NCBI GenBank assembly: GCA_029263235.1
Contig: JAJCXW010000098.1
Location: 1-41,485, forward strand
DNA from: Acidimicrobiales bacterium
Lineage (GTDB): Bacteria > Actinomycetota > Acidimicrobiia > Acidimicrobiales > Aldehydirespiratoraceae
Length of the DNA: 41,485 nt
Direction of reading: 5' to 3'
Shown here: positions 30,655-39,475 of the stretch, piece by piece
How positions within the stretch are numbered: position 1 is the first letter of the stretch
Layout of the letters: every line of letters begins with the position of its first letter
The notes under the pieces: model-generated
Databases searched by the model: none
Told to the model about the DNA's origin: nothing
Seen by the model: the letters and a program-made list of their open reading frames with translations, nothing else
Translations under genes and position numbers: made by a program

Positions 30655-33600
30655 CTAACTGGGCTTCAATGCGATGTCGCTCACTGTCGTGGTGCCGTCG
30701 CCGACCGAGTAACCGATCGAGGCGACCCCGGGGTCTTCGATCGTTTCGCTCTTCACCACGAGCGATCCGTCAGCCAGTGTCTTGGTCTTCTGCTCCCCAT
30801 CTTCAAACATGTAGGTGACCTCGGCGTCGGGTTCGCCGACGATCGTCAGCTCCACGAACCATTTGCCCTCACCTTTGTCAATGGAACCGGCGGAGACCTG
30901 GAGTGGCAAGCCTCCGCCGGTTCCAGAATTGGGATTGGGGACGATGTCGGAAACTGCCGGTGCGATGCACGTGACGATCGTGGTGTTGGCCGGGTTGTAG
31001 ACGTAGAACGCCGGCCCGGTCACAGTGTCGACCGTGAAGAAGACATCGCTGAGGAAGTCAGGCGGGACCGGTGTCGACAGGGTCGCGATTCCGTTGACAG
31101 TGTCGGCGGTAGCGCCCTCTCCGTTGCTCCAAGTGCCGAACACGGACACCGGTCCAGCCGTGACTGGCATTCCCTGGGCGCCATCTTCCTCGCTCACAGT
31201 CACACTCACGACGGCCGTCCACGGATCTGCGGGTCCGGTGTTGGCCACGATCATGTCGGTGACGCAGATATCCACTGTCACCGCCGGGATCAAGGGAGGC
31301 ACGAGCGACCAGTCGGCTTCGAACTTGTTGCCGCCCTGACCGAATGCGTAGGCGAGTTCCATGGGATCGAAGGTGGACTGGAAGCAATCCAGGTTTCCGT
31401 TCCCGTTGACATCCTCTCCGACCTGGAGCACCCCGTCGCCGTTTCGGTCCTCACAGAAGCCATTGTCGTTGCCGAGGTAGCGGTGCACCCCGGACGCAAA
31501 GCGTCCCTGGGCCACCGGATCCTGATTGTTGCCGGCAGGGCAGTCGGCTGCGGTGGCGGTCGGATGACACATCGGATCACCCATGAACATGACCCCGAGG
31601 AGGTAGCCATGATGGTCGTAGACCCCGACCGGGGCACCGACGATGCCAGCCTTCTCCCAGGCCAAGAGGCTCCCCAATCTGATGTCGAGAGGACCGGTGT
31701 CGTCGAACACGCCACCTTCGGCGAATCCGGCTCTGGGCACACCGAACTCACGTGGCCCGACAACCGAAGTGCTCAGATCGAGGCCCTTGATGTCGTAGGC
31801 GGGATCGAGTCCGATCGCAGCGCCGTCGAGCGTGAGGGCCCAACCGGAGCACGTGAGTGGTGCGGTCAGCGGGGTCGTGGGGGTGCAGGTGGCGATGTCG
31901 TCGTCCTGGCCCCTGGTGCCGCCAGTCCATGGTGCCGCCTTCCACGGCCTGTTTCCCACGGCGAAGTTGGCGAGGGTCGACAGGTGAACGTCGCCGTTGC
32001 TGGAGTCCAGCGCGAATGCGTCGATGTCTTCACCTCCGTTGGTCAACTCGTTGGTGTAGGCGCCGGTCGCACTGCCATCGAAGTAGGGGCTGAAGGTGCC
32101 GGCTGTATTCGTCCCCGGTCCTCCCACACCGAAGTCGAAGCGGAAGACGTCCTCGTCTGGGAACGTGCCGGCCGCGACCACGGCGTCGGCGACTGTCGAC
32201 ATCAAGAGCCCTCCGTCGGGCAGTACGGCGATGGCATCGATGTCCTCGCCCCACGCGTCGAGCCCCACGTCGGATCCGTCGAAGTAGCGGCTCCATACGC
32301 CGCTGGTGGTTCCCTCGCCGAGACTGTCGGCGGTGAACAGCAACACGTCGGAGTCATCGACCGCGGGTCCCGGCGGAAGCCCGAACACCTTGCGATTCTG
32401 TGGCCGCTGGAACGAGATGAGAATCTCCGACTCGCTGAGGAAGGAGAAGCCGTCGATCTGGGCGTGGAACGGATCGAGCCAGACCTTCGTGCCGATGGCG
32501 GTGGTGACGTTGCTGCCGTCGAATACCACGGTGGTCGAGTTGTCGGTGTTGATCCGCAAGATGTCGAGGTCCTCGGCGCAGGTCGAGGCGTTGCCGAGAG
32601 GACCGCAGTCGAGCGAGAAGTACAGCGACTGGTCGGGGCTGGGTGTGGTGCTGGCCCCGATATCGACGCGGGCGCTCGCTCCGCCGGCGATGGTTGCAAA
32701 CTCGCCTCCGGACTGCGAGGTGGCCGATGGCGAGTACTCGTAGCCGACCGGGGGCACCACCTTGACGACGTAGTCGCCGGGCGGTTGGTCGCGGAAGTCG
32801 TACATGCCGATCGTGGGAGCAACCGGGTCGACGCCGTTGTACACCGGTCCGGCGAACACTCCGCCGATCTCGTTGAGCGGGAGAGTGGACGGCAGCTGCC
32901 AGCCTTGCATGACCGTGTCGGCGGTATCGAAGATGCCGGTGGTGGTTGACGCCAGCGGGATGGCAGCGGGTCCGGCGTCGGCGGCGTCGTAGAGCTCCAC
33001 GGTGACTCCGTGAAGGGTGCGTTCGACGCTGTCGTCGTAGATGCCGTCGGGGCTCCACGAGCCTTGCTCGAGGTTGTCGTAGAAGACTGCTCCGTGAATG
33101 TCGCCGGTGGCGGCCGGAACGTCTTCGACCTGGATGTCGACCCAATAGTTGAAGGTCATCCACGCCACGTAGCGGTTCATCGAGTTGTGAGTGGCGAATG
33201 TCGTTTCGCCGTTGTTGATCGGCATACCAGTGAGAAGGTCGACCGCATCGGGGTCGAATTCCTCTGTGATGATCTTGCCGCGCCACTCGGAGCCGTCTGG
33301 CATTTCGACCGACACGTAGCCCATCGTTTCGATTTCAGGCAGGAACTCGAAGTTGAAGTACCCCAACGAATCAGTGGTTGCCTCGTGCTTGACGGCCCCG
33401 CTCTCGTAGTGCGCCAGGACTCTCGCGTTGGGCACCGGCGTAGTGCCGTTCATGACCGTGCCCTGGCCTCGAGCCCCGAAGCGCGGCATGAGCAGCCCGA
33501 GGTTGATAGCGGGCCCGGGGCTCACCGTCAGACCGGTTCCGATCAGAGGCACGTTGTAGAGCGGGGAGTCGTAGGCGAAGATCTCGTACTTCCCAGGGGG

Positions 33601-34986
33601 CACGTTGATGAAGTTGAACTCGCCACCGTTCTGGTCGTTCTGGCCGGTGGGCTGAGTTGCGTGGGTGGTCGCCACGAGCTTCGGGAAGTCGCCGATCTCG
33701 TAGAGGGCCACGCGGCCGTTGGTGATCCGAGCATTGCGCTCGACATCTGCGCCGTTCGGGTAGTGGCCGTTGACCCGACCACCCACCTGGCCGGGGAACG
33801 GCTCAGCGGGGTCGTTGCCGTCGGCGTCGAGCAGAGTTCCCTTGATGCTGTTGGAGATGACCGGGTTGCCTCCGGCGTCGTTGCCGATCTCCTCGATGAA
33901 GCCGTGCCAGGTCATGTAGGCGCCGGCTTCGGTGCCCGGGTCGCCCGGGGCGAGGGGCAGATCCCAAGCGGTGCCGCCCTCCTCGGTGAAGGTCGCCGAC
34001 CAGGTACGGGCGAGGTTGGTAATCGGATCGAGATCAGGCAAGTGGAGGATGCCGGGGTTGCATGCGCTGGTGATCGACGACGGGTCGGACTCGACGATGA
34101 TCTCCCCGGGGGGCAGACCCTCGAAGTACACGTAGCCCTCTGCTGGAATTCCCCCAGCGCCGAAGACGACTCCGTCCTTGGTGGTGAAGTCACGTTCGCC
34201 GGTCTGGCGTGTCTGGAGAAGATTGCCGGAGTCGTCGTAGGCCCTGACCGTCACGCAGTTGAGGCCGGGGTCGATCAGCGTGCCGTCGTCGGCGCCGTTG
34301 ACGAACTCGTCGTAGAACGCGTAGTGCAACAAGTTGGCGCTGGGGAGATCACCTGTTCCGGTGACCGGGTCGACGTTGAGAAGCGGAGGCAGGTGGGCGT
34401 CTTGGAGGTTGCCGCCGACGTTGACTCCGGTTGTACCGAGAGCGTCGGTGATCCCCGGAATCGAGTGGGTGTAGGCGAGCTTGACGGGGTCCCAGTTGAA
34501 CTCGCGGCTGGTCACGTCGTGGCCCGGGGCGCTGAACGTTGCGACCACGCTTGGATGGACGTCGGCGTCCACAGTCGCGGTCCAGGAATTCTCGGCTACG
34601 ACTCCGTAGCCGATCGGCTCGCCGGTGTCCTGATCCTGAATCAGGACCTTGGCGCCACTGAGTGCGGGGCATACGGCGGTTCCGTCGAGGCCAGCGCCGC
34701 TGGGCCCGGGGTCGGAGGTGCCATCAAACAGAGTGAGCGGCGCGCCGGAGGGGGACAGCACACTGTCGGCGGGCGCGGATCGGACACAGTTGTCGTACAC
34801 GGCGACGGGTTCGCCGAGTGGACTCGCCAGGTCGAAGAGATATCGCACCGAACTGTCGCCGGTGAAGATGGATCCCCCGATGTCCTGAGGGTTGGTGGGC
34901 GTGATGGCCGCTGTGGCGGAACCGCCGCTGATTGCGATTGCCGCAACCATGGCCAATACCACGATGGATGTGAGAATCTTCCGCAT
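30655..34986 (-). CDS. Very large secreted multi-domain protein (Ig/SdrD B-like and repeat domains)
   Basis: A 1443-residue exported protein. Signal peptide at residues 1-27 (MRKILTSIVVLAMVAAIAIS then GGSATAA). Regions, roughly: a carboxypeptidase-regulatory-like Ig fold at 505-575 (PVPNARVLAHYESG, TTDSLGYFNFEFLP); an SdrD B-like fold at 625-780 (GAVFYDNLEQG, QPPGDYVVKVVPP); two tandem copies of a module with YFDGSDVGL/YFDGSATGA and GEDIDAIAV/GEDIDAFAL at 845-1010; a Ca2+-binding DRNGDGVLQVGEDVNGNGNL loop near 1180; further Ig-like parts. No anchor or sortase signal is visible. Probably a surface, adhesive or matrix protein. ATG 34986 follows GGGGGAGG. Long frames on the other strand within it are shadows. 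Confidence 0.8.
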   Translation of the reverse strand: MRKILTSIVVLAMVAAIAISGGSATAAITPTNPQDIGGSIFTGDSSVRYLFDLASPLGEPVAVYDNCVRSAPADSVLSPSGAPLTLFDGTSDPGPSGAGLDGTAVCPALSGAKVLIQDQDTGEPIGYGVVAENSWTATVDADVHPSVVATFSAPGHDVTSREFNWDPVKLAYTHSIPGITDALGTTGVNVGGNLQDAHLPPLLNVDPVTGTGDLPSANLLHYAFYDEFVNGADDGTLIDPGLNCVTVRAYDDSGNLLQTRQTGERDFTTKDGVVFGAGGIPAEGYVYFEGLPPGEIIVESDPSSITSACNPGILHLPDLDPITNLARTWSATFTEEGGTAWDLPLAPGDPGTEAGAYMTWHGFIEEIGNDAGGNPVISNSIKGTLLDADGNDPAEPFPGQVGGRVNGHYPNGADVERNARITNGRVALYEIGDFPKLVATTHATQPTGQNDQNGGEFNFINVPPGKYEIFAYDSPLYNVPLIGTGLTVSPGPAINLGLLMPRFGARGQGTVMNGTTPVPNARVLAHYESGAVKHEATTDSLGYFNFEFLPEIETMGYVSVEMPDGSEWRGKIITEEFDPDAVDLLTGMPINNGETTFATHNSMNRYVAWMTFNYWVDIQVEDVPAATGDIHGAVFYDNLEQGSWSPDGIYDDSVERTLHGVTVELYDAADAGPAAIPLASTTTGIFDTADTVMQGWQLPSTLPLNEIGGVFAGPVYNGVDPVAPTIGMYDFRDQPPGDYVVKVVPPVGYEYSPSATSQSGGEFATIAGGASARVDIGASTTPSPDQSLYFSLDCGPLGNASTCAEDLDILRINTDNSTTVVFDGSNVTTAIGTKVWLDPFHAQIDGFSFLSESEILISFQRPQNRKVFGLPPGPAVDDSDVLLFTADSLGEGTTSGVWSRYFDGSDVGLDAWGEDIDAIAVLPDGGLLMSTVADAVVAAGTFPDEDVFRFDFGVGGPGTNTAGTFSPYFDGSATGAYTNELTNGGEDIDAFALDSSNGDVHLSTLANFAVGNRPWKAAPWTGGTRGQDDDIATCTPTTPLTAPLTCSGWALTLDGAAIGLDPAYDIKGLDLSTSVVGPREFGVPRAGFAEGGVFDDTGPLDIRLGSLLAWEKAGIVGAPVGVYDHHGYLLGVMFMGDPMCHPTATAADCPAGNNQDPVAQGRFASGVHRYLGNDNGFCEDRNGDGVLQVGEDVNGNGNLDCFQSTFDPMELAYAFGQGGNKFEADWSLVPPLIPAVTVDICVTDMIVANTGPADPWTAVVSVTVSEEDGAQGMPVTAGPVSVFGTWSNGEGATADTVNGIATLSTPVPPDFLSDVFFTVDTVTGPAFYVYNPANTTIVTCIAPAVSDIVPNPNSGTGGGLPLQVSAGSIDKGEGKWFVELTIVGEPDAEVTYMFEDGEQKTKTLADGSLVVKSETIEDPGVASIGYSVGDGTTTVSDIALKPS

Positions 34987-35156
34987 GATGCCTCCCCCAG
35001 AGGCATCTTCTTCGCGGTCACCGTTGACCATCGCCCGAAAGGTGAAGTTCTGATACCTCTACGCCGTCCTGACACTAAGGATCGATGCGCGATGGCGACA
35101 CCCACTCATTCGGTCAAGAAGTACTCTCAAATGGGTAACACCTGAGCGGTACGCAC

Positions 35157-35783
35157 TCAGCTGATGACGCCTATTCGCAGCGCGCTGGCCACCGCCTCGG
35201 CCCGCGAGTTGACATCAAGTTTCGCGAACACGTTCTTCAAACACCACTTGACCGTCGCCTGAGAGAGATTCAGATCGCGGGCAATCTGCTTGTTGGAGGC
35301 CCCATCGGATATCAGCTGGAGGATCTCGACCTCACGCGGGCCCAGAGACTTCCCGACGGGTCGATCCTCATCCGATCCTTGGATGAGTGCGCCGCTGAGT
35401 TCTCCCTGAACGTAGGTGTGGCCTTCGTGAGCCGACTCGAGAGCCCGCACCAACTCGGCCTGGCCGACGTTCTTGAGAAGATACCCCGACGCCCCGAGCG
35501 AGATCGCCCGTCTGACGAAGATGGGGTCGTCGTGCATCGACATCACCACCGCTCTCACCCTGGGTGATTCTTCAACCAGTCGTTCGAGGACTTCGAAGCC
35601 GTTGAGTCCCGGCATCCTGAGGTCGAGCAGAACGATGTCGATGTCTGTGGTCTCCGAGAGGATCCGCAACAGATCTTCCCCGTTTACAGCTTCTCCGACG
35701 ATTTCGATCCCCGGCTCGGGATCGAGCATCCAGCGAACACCTTCGCGGACCACGCGATGGTCGTCGGCTATCAGGATTCTCAT
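35157..35783 (-). CDS. NarL/LuxR-type response regulator
   Basis: A 208-residue two-domain regulator. Receiver domain (1-120): Asp7-Asp8 (IADDHR), phosphorylated Asp54 in VLLDLRMPG, and conserved Lys in GYLLKNV. The LuxR-type HTH (about 145-205) is GPREVEILQLISDGASNKQI then ARDLNLSQATVKWCLKNVFA. It overlaps the kinase stop by 4 bp (ATGA), so they are co-translated partners. Likely targets are the divergent cytochrome genes or the large secreted protein gene downstream on the same strand; this is inference from position. Confidence 0.93.
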   Translation of the reverse strand: MRILIADDHRVVREGVRWMLDPEPGIEIVGEAVNGEDLLRILSETTDIDIVLLDLRMPGLNGFEVLERLVEESPRVRAVVMSMHDDPIFVRRAISLGASGYLLKNVGQAELVRALESAHEGHTYVQGELSGALIQGSDEDRPVGKSLGPREVEILQLISDGASNKQIARDLNLSQATVKWCLKNVFAKLDVNSRAEAVASALRIGVIS

Positions 35784-37168
35784 GTCGGAACCGCCTCCGT
35801 GGGAACTGTGATTCGGACCGTGGTGCCCCTCGGCCGTCTGAGCCGGATCTTGAGGTCGCCCCGCACCGACTGGAGTATCTGGCGAGTCGTCACCAGACCG
35901 ATCCCCTCGTTGCCGTTCCAGCCCACGCCGTTGTCCGACACTATGGCCACCATCGTGCTGTTGTCGGTGGTCACTGCGATCGACACTGCCGAGGCGCCGG
36001 CGTGGCGGCGAATGTTGAACAACGATTCCTGGATGGAGCGATAGACCGCAGAACCGGCCTCGGAGCGCAGGTCGCTCGAGTCGTCGACATCCAGGGAGAT
36101 CTCGAGGTCGGTTTCGCGGCGAGCAGTGTCGACCAGTTCGGACAGGGCGACCTGAAGGCCGGTCTCTTCCACGACCGACCCGTGCAACCTTCGAAGCTCG
36201 GACCGGATTCTCGACTCGATCTCGCGGGTCAGGCCCTCGAGGCGCACCATCTCGTCGCTGACCGCGGGGTCGCTCACCCGGTGTCGACATCCCTGAAGAC
36301 CGAACAGGATGCGATACAACGGCTGGCTCACGTCGTCGTGGAGGGCGTTGACGAGGCGACTGCGCTCGCCTTCGCGAGCACGTGTGATCGAGATGGCGAG
36401 TTCCTCGGCCTGGCGGCGACTCCTGTTGTAGCTCCGCGCGGTTGATACCCCGACAGCCAGAGCGAGCGCCACGAGAGCGGTCAGGCCGATGCCCACACTC
36501 CACCAGACGTCGCTACGGATCTCGGAGAGCGATTGGTCGAGTGGAGCGCTCCGCTCATAGACCTCCAGGACGCCGATCACCGAGCCGGAATCGTCCCGCA
36601 CCGGTAGATAGAACTCGATGAGTCGGCCGAATTCGCGGTCGAACACGTTGCTCGCTCCATCCACGTCGGCTGTCTTGTGGCTGAACTCACCCGCCAGCCC
36701 GGCGATGAGGTCGGAATGAAGCTCGAACTGCTCACCGATGAGTGCTTCGGCATCTGAATAGATGATCGTTCCGTCGGGCGCCCACATCTTGACCCTCACC
36801 GTTTCTCCGCCCAAGAGTCGGTGCTCCACCTCCTCGGAGATCTGCCCGAACTGTGGTGACTCTGGAGCGAACGAGAAGTCGGAAATCGGCAGGTCGGCTA
36901 CTACCTGGGCCAGAATGCTGGCGCGTCCCTGGAGCAGGTTCGATCTTGCGGTGCTTTCTATTCTGAATCCGAGTCCCACCGCTAGCGCGGCGGCGAGGAC
37001 CAATCCCAAGAGGCCCAGGCGGCCCATTCGTCCCACGGCCCGCCACGCGAGGTTCGCTCCCAAAGCAATGGATCGCAGGCGTGATCGAAGACTGCGCCGT
37101 GATCTCCCCATGCCGGACGATGGCTCGGTGGCGGTGGGCGCGGCCCGGAGACGAGACAGATTCTTCAA
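35780..37168 (-). CDS. NarX-type membrane sensor histidine kinase (HisKA_3)
   Basis: A 462-residue sensor kinase. Two membrane helices (about 48-67 and 223-243) flank an extracytoplasmic sensor of ~150 residues resembling a PAS/Cache fold (VRVKMWAPDGTIIYSDAEAL, then LIEFYLPVRDDSGSVIGVLE). The HisKA_3 phosphoacceptor is His277 in LVNALHDDVSQPLY, and the ATPase domain includes IQESLFNIRRHAGA (N-box) and VSDNGVGW (G1-box). TTG 37168 is taken as start because GGAGGG lies 7 bp upstream; ATG 37111 would remove 19 residues and no domain. The extracellular ligand is unknown. Confidence 0.92.
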   Translation of the reverse strand: MKNLSRLRAAPTATEPSSGMGRSRRSLRSRLRSIALGANLAWRAVGRMGRLGLLGLVLAAALAVGLGFRIESTARSNLLQGRASILAQVVADLPISDFSFAPESPQFGQISEEVEHRLLGGETVRVKMWAPDGTIIYSDAEALIGEQFELHSDLIAGLAGEFSHKTADVDGASNVFDREFGRLIEFYLPVRDDSGSVIGVLEVYERSAPLDQSLSEIRSDVWWSVGIGLTALVALALAVGVSTARSYNRSRRQAEELAISITRAREGERSRLVNALHDDVSQPLYRILFGLQGCRHRVSDPAVSDEMVRLEGLTREIESRIRSELRRLHGSVVEETGLQVALSELVDTARRETDLEISLDVDDSSDLRSEAGSAVYRSIQESLFNIRRHAGASAVSIAVTTDNSTMVAIVSDNGVGWNGNEGIGLVTTRQILQSVRGDLKIRLRRPRGTTVRITVPTEAVPT

Positions 37169-37399
37169 TTTCGCCCTCCGTTGTGCAGAGCCGAATGCGT
37201 GACTATTTCACATCTAGTAGCGTATCGGCCACGTTGTGTGACAATCAAGGGTGAGTTGGGTCCCTCTGTCGCGCTCTCAGTGGTCGACCTGAACTTGGGG
37301 ATCGGTCTCCCAATGTGGGGCCGCTGGCCCAGCTCTGGTACAAATGACGTACCGACGAAAATGTTTGCCCGGCTCTCGGACTTACAGACGATGTAAGTC

Positions 37400-37438
37400 A
37401 TTGTCTTGAGCCAAATAGATTGCTACACTCAAGTCAAT
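37400..37438 (+). promoter_or_regulatory. Cytochrome operon promoter inside an inverted repeat
   Basis: TTGTCT (37401-37406) and TACACT (37424-37429) are spaced by 17 bp and match -35 and -10 boxes reading towards the cytochrome genes. ATTGTCTTGAG (37400-37410) and CTCAAGTCAAT (37428-37438) form an inverted repeat (10 of 11 positions) that overlaps both boxes, which would suit a dimeric repressor. The rest of the 37169-37537 gap shows one small stem, CTTAC/GTAAG (37381-37397), and the leader hairpin listed next. Confidence 0.55.
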
Positions 37439-37461
37439 CACAACTAGAGATAGTCGTAGGG

Positions 37462-37488
37462 TGTCGCCGCCGCAGGGCGACGGCGACA
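37462..37488 (+). promoter_or_regulatory. Leader hairpin with two alternative pairings
   Basis: TGTCGCCG (37462-37469) pairs perfectly with CGGCGACA (37481-37488). Its GTCGCC (37463-37468) can instead pair with the GGCGAC at 37476-37481, making two mutually exclusive stems. It lies in the ~100 nt leader between the predicted transcription start and the ATG at 37538. It matches no riboswitch class I recognise. Confidence 0.35.
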
Positions 37489-37537
37489 GACTCTCTCCAT
37501 ACCGAATCCGGGGACTATGCCTCGGGGGAGATGGCAC

Positions 37538-39439
37538 ATGTTTCGTCGGATGATTCTCACCGTCATCGTGATAGGTGGCGCAGTGATGTTCTCGGCTGCT
37601 GGTTCGGCATTCGGTTTCACCGGAGGATCGAGTGGCTATTCGGGCAATCCGGCCACCAACGGCGGCAGCACCTGCGCAAGCTGCCACAGCGGTGGACCCG
37701 TTCCGTCCGTCGCCATCTCCGGGCCGGCCGCAGTCACCGTCGGCTCCACCTCCACCTACACACTCACCATGACAGGATCACAAGCTGCCGGCGGCTTGGA
37801 TGTCTCCTCCACGGCCGGAACGCTCGTATCCACTGGCGCCGACACCAAGATCCTGGCCGGCGAGATCGTCCACAACGGGGCCAAGCAGGCGGCCGGCGGA
37901 ATCGTCTCATGGACATTCGACTGGACGGCCCCCGCCACCGCCGGAAGCGCCACGCTCTACGCCGCGGGCAACTCGGTTGATCTCGCCGCTGGAGCCGGGG
38001 GCGACGGCGTCGCCCAGGCGACTCTGGCCGTGACCATCAGCGCAGCGGCCAACCAGGCCCCCTCCGCCGTCGTGTCGGCGGCACTTCAAGGTGTGCCGCT
38101 CGAGGGCATGACGTTCGACGGGACCGGGTCGTCCGACCCCGACGGGACGATCGTCGCCTATCGCTGGGACTTCGGAGACGGAACCCCTGTGGTCGACTTC
38201 GGCACTTTCAGTTCCAGTCTCCAACACAGCTTCGTGAACCCCGGCACCTACACCGTGACCCTCACCGTGGAGGACAATGCGGGGTCGACCGGTAGTGCCT
38301 CGGTCACAGTCACGGTTGCCACCGGCACTCCACCACCTCCGCCGACGGTGCCTCCCACCACCACCACCACGACCACCACGATTCCGGCAACGACCACCAC
38401 CTCACCCGCAACCACCACCACCACTCCAGGTTCGGTCAGCGCCAGTGCCGTCTACGGAGCCAACTGCGCCAGCTGTCACGGCGCATCAGGTGAAGGCGGA
38501 CTCGGCCCGTCACTGATCACCTCAACCTCCTCCACCGGCCAGATCGCTGCTGTGATCAACAACGGCAGTGGATCGATGCCCGGCTACTCGACGATTCTGT
38601 CGTCCGCAGAACTCGATGCAGTCACCCGCCTCTCCAAGAACTTCCAGAGCTCCGATCCGGTCGCCACCACCACAACCACAATTCCCGCTACCGCTACCGG
38701 TGCCGACATCTACGCTACGAGCTGCGCCACCTGTCACGGTGCGGCCGGTGAGGGCGGCATCGCCGGCTCTCTGATCGACGGACCGGTGTCGTCGGCACTG
38801 GTCGGTTCGATCGTGGCCAACGGCATTGGCACCATGCCCGGCTTCTCCGACACGCTGACCTCAGATCAGATCCAGCTCGTCGCCAGCCATGTTGCTTCCA
38901 TCGCCCCCACGATCGACATCACAACTGATGGATCGACCGACGACGATCCCAACGCAGAGCCGGCCGATCCCGGAACGGCCCTCTACAACCTCAACTGCGC
39001 CAGCTGCCACGGGGTCGCAGGAGTCGGGGACAGCGCCAGTGCGCTCAACATCTTCTTCGACGACGACGATCTCGTCGGTGCGATCCTGCGAGGCCCCAGC
39101 GATATGCCGGGCTTCGCCGACATCCTCGGTGACGACGAAGTTCGCCTGATCGCCGATTACGTCCACGGCTTGGAGGTCACCACCACGACCCAGGTCGCCG
39201 GCGCTTCGCAGAAAGCAGGGTCTGGGACTCTTCCCCAGGGGCCGTCGGATGCGAGCCTCGGGTTGGCAAAACGTCTCGCTGGCATACCAAGTTCCGCGCC
39301 CGGCTCCGGCCCGGATTTCCCTCTTGGTGTGTTGCTGGGAATGGTGGCCGCCACTGGCGGCATGTTGGTGGGGTGGTTCACATTCGGTAGACAAGCGGTT
39401 CGGTGGCGTCAGGCGATTGAGACGGGAGAGTCATCGTGA
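37538..39439 (+). CDS. Exported multi-domain cytochrome c with PKD domain and membrane anchor
   Basis: A 633-residue protein with four CxxCH haem sites. After a signal peptide (1-27) comes a domain opening FTGGSSGYSGNPATNGGS with CASCH at 46-50 that resembles the haem-bearing 'choice-of-anchor' domains of cytochrome-rich bacteria. Then a PKD domain (about 175-262; YRWDFGDGTP), a Thr/Pro linker, and three mono-haem cytochrome c domains: CASCH 310-314, CATCH 396-400, CASCH 487-491, each with a probable Met ligand in (S/T/D)MPG(Y/F) at Met347, Met433 and Met523. A C-terminal helix (about 595-617) anchors it. ATG 37538 follows GGGGGAG. The next cytochrome gene begins 36 bp later. Confidence 0.85.
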   Translation: MFRRMILTVIVIGGAVMFSAAGSAFGFTGGSSGYSGNPATNGGSTCASCHSGGPVPSVAISGPAAVTVGSTSTYTLTMTGSQAAGGLDVSSTAGTLVSTGADTKILAGEIVHNGAKQAAGGIVSWTFDWTAPATAGSATLYAAGNSVDLAAGAGGDGVAQATLAVTISAAANQAPSAVVSAALQGVPLEGMTFDGTGSSDPDGTIVAYRWDFGDGTPVVDFGTFSSSLQHSFVNPGTYTVTLTVEDNAGSTGSASVTVTVATGTPPPPPTVPPTTTTTTTTIPATTTTSPATTTTTPGSVSASAVYGANCASCHGASGEGGLGPSLITSTSSTGQIAAVINNGSGSMPGYSTILSSAELDAVTRLSKNFQSSDPVATTTTTIPATATGADIYATSCATCHGAAGEGGIAGSLIDGPVSSALVGSIVANGIGTMPGFSDTLTSDQIQLVASHVASIAPTIDITTDGSTDDDPNAEPADPGTALYNLNCASCHGVAGVGDSASALNIFFDDDDLVGAILRGPSDMPGFADILGDDEVRLIADYVHGLEVTTTTQVAGASQKAGSGTLPQGPSDASLGLAKRLAGIPSSAPGSGPDFPLGVLLGMVAATGGMLVGWFTFGRQAVRWRQAIETGESS

Positions 39440-39475
39440 CGATGAATCGCAGCGAAGACCTGAAAGGGGCATGAG

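Noticed and set aside
31483-32949. A 488-codon plus-strand open frame in the same gene
   Set aside because: Antisense shadow for the same reason; composition is Arg/Val/Gly-rich without structure.
33010-35145. A 711-codon open frame on the plus strand inside the large secreted protein gene
   Set aside because: It has no recognisable domain or ribosome-binding site and mirrors a gene with signal peptide and clear domains on the minus strand. GC-rich codon use produces such antisense frames.
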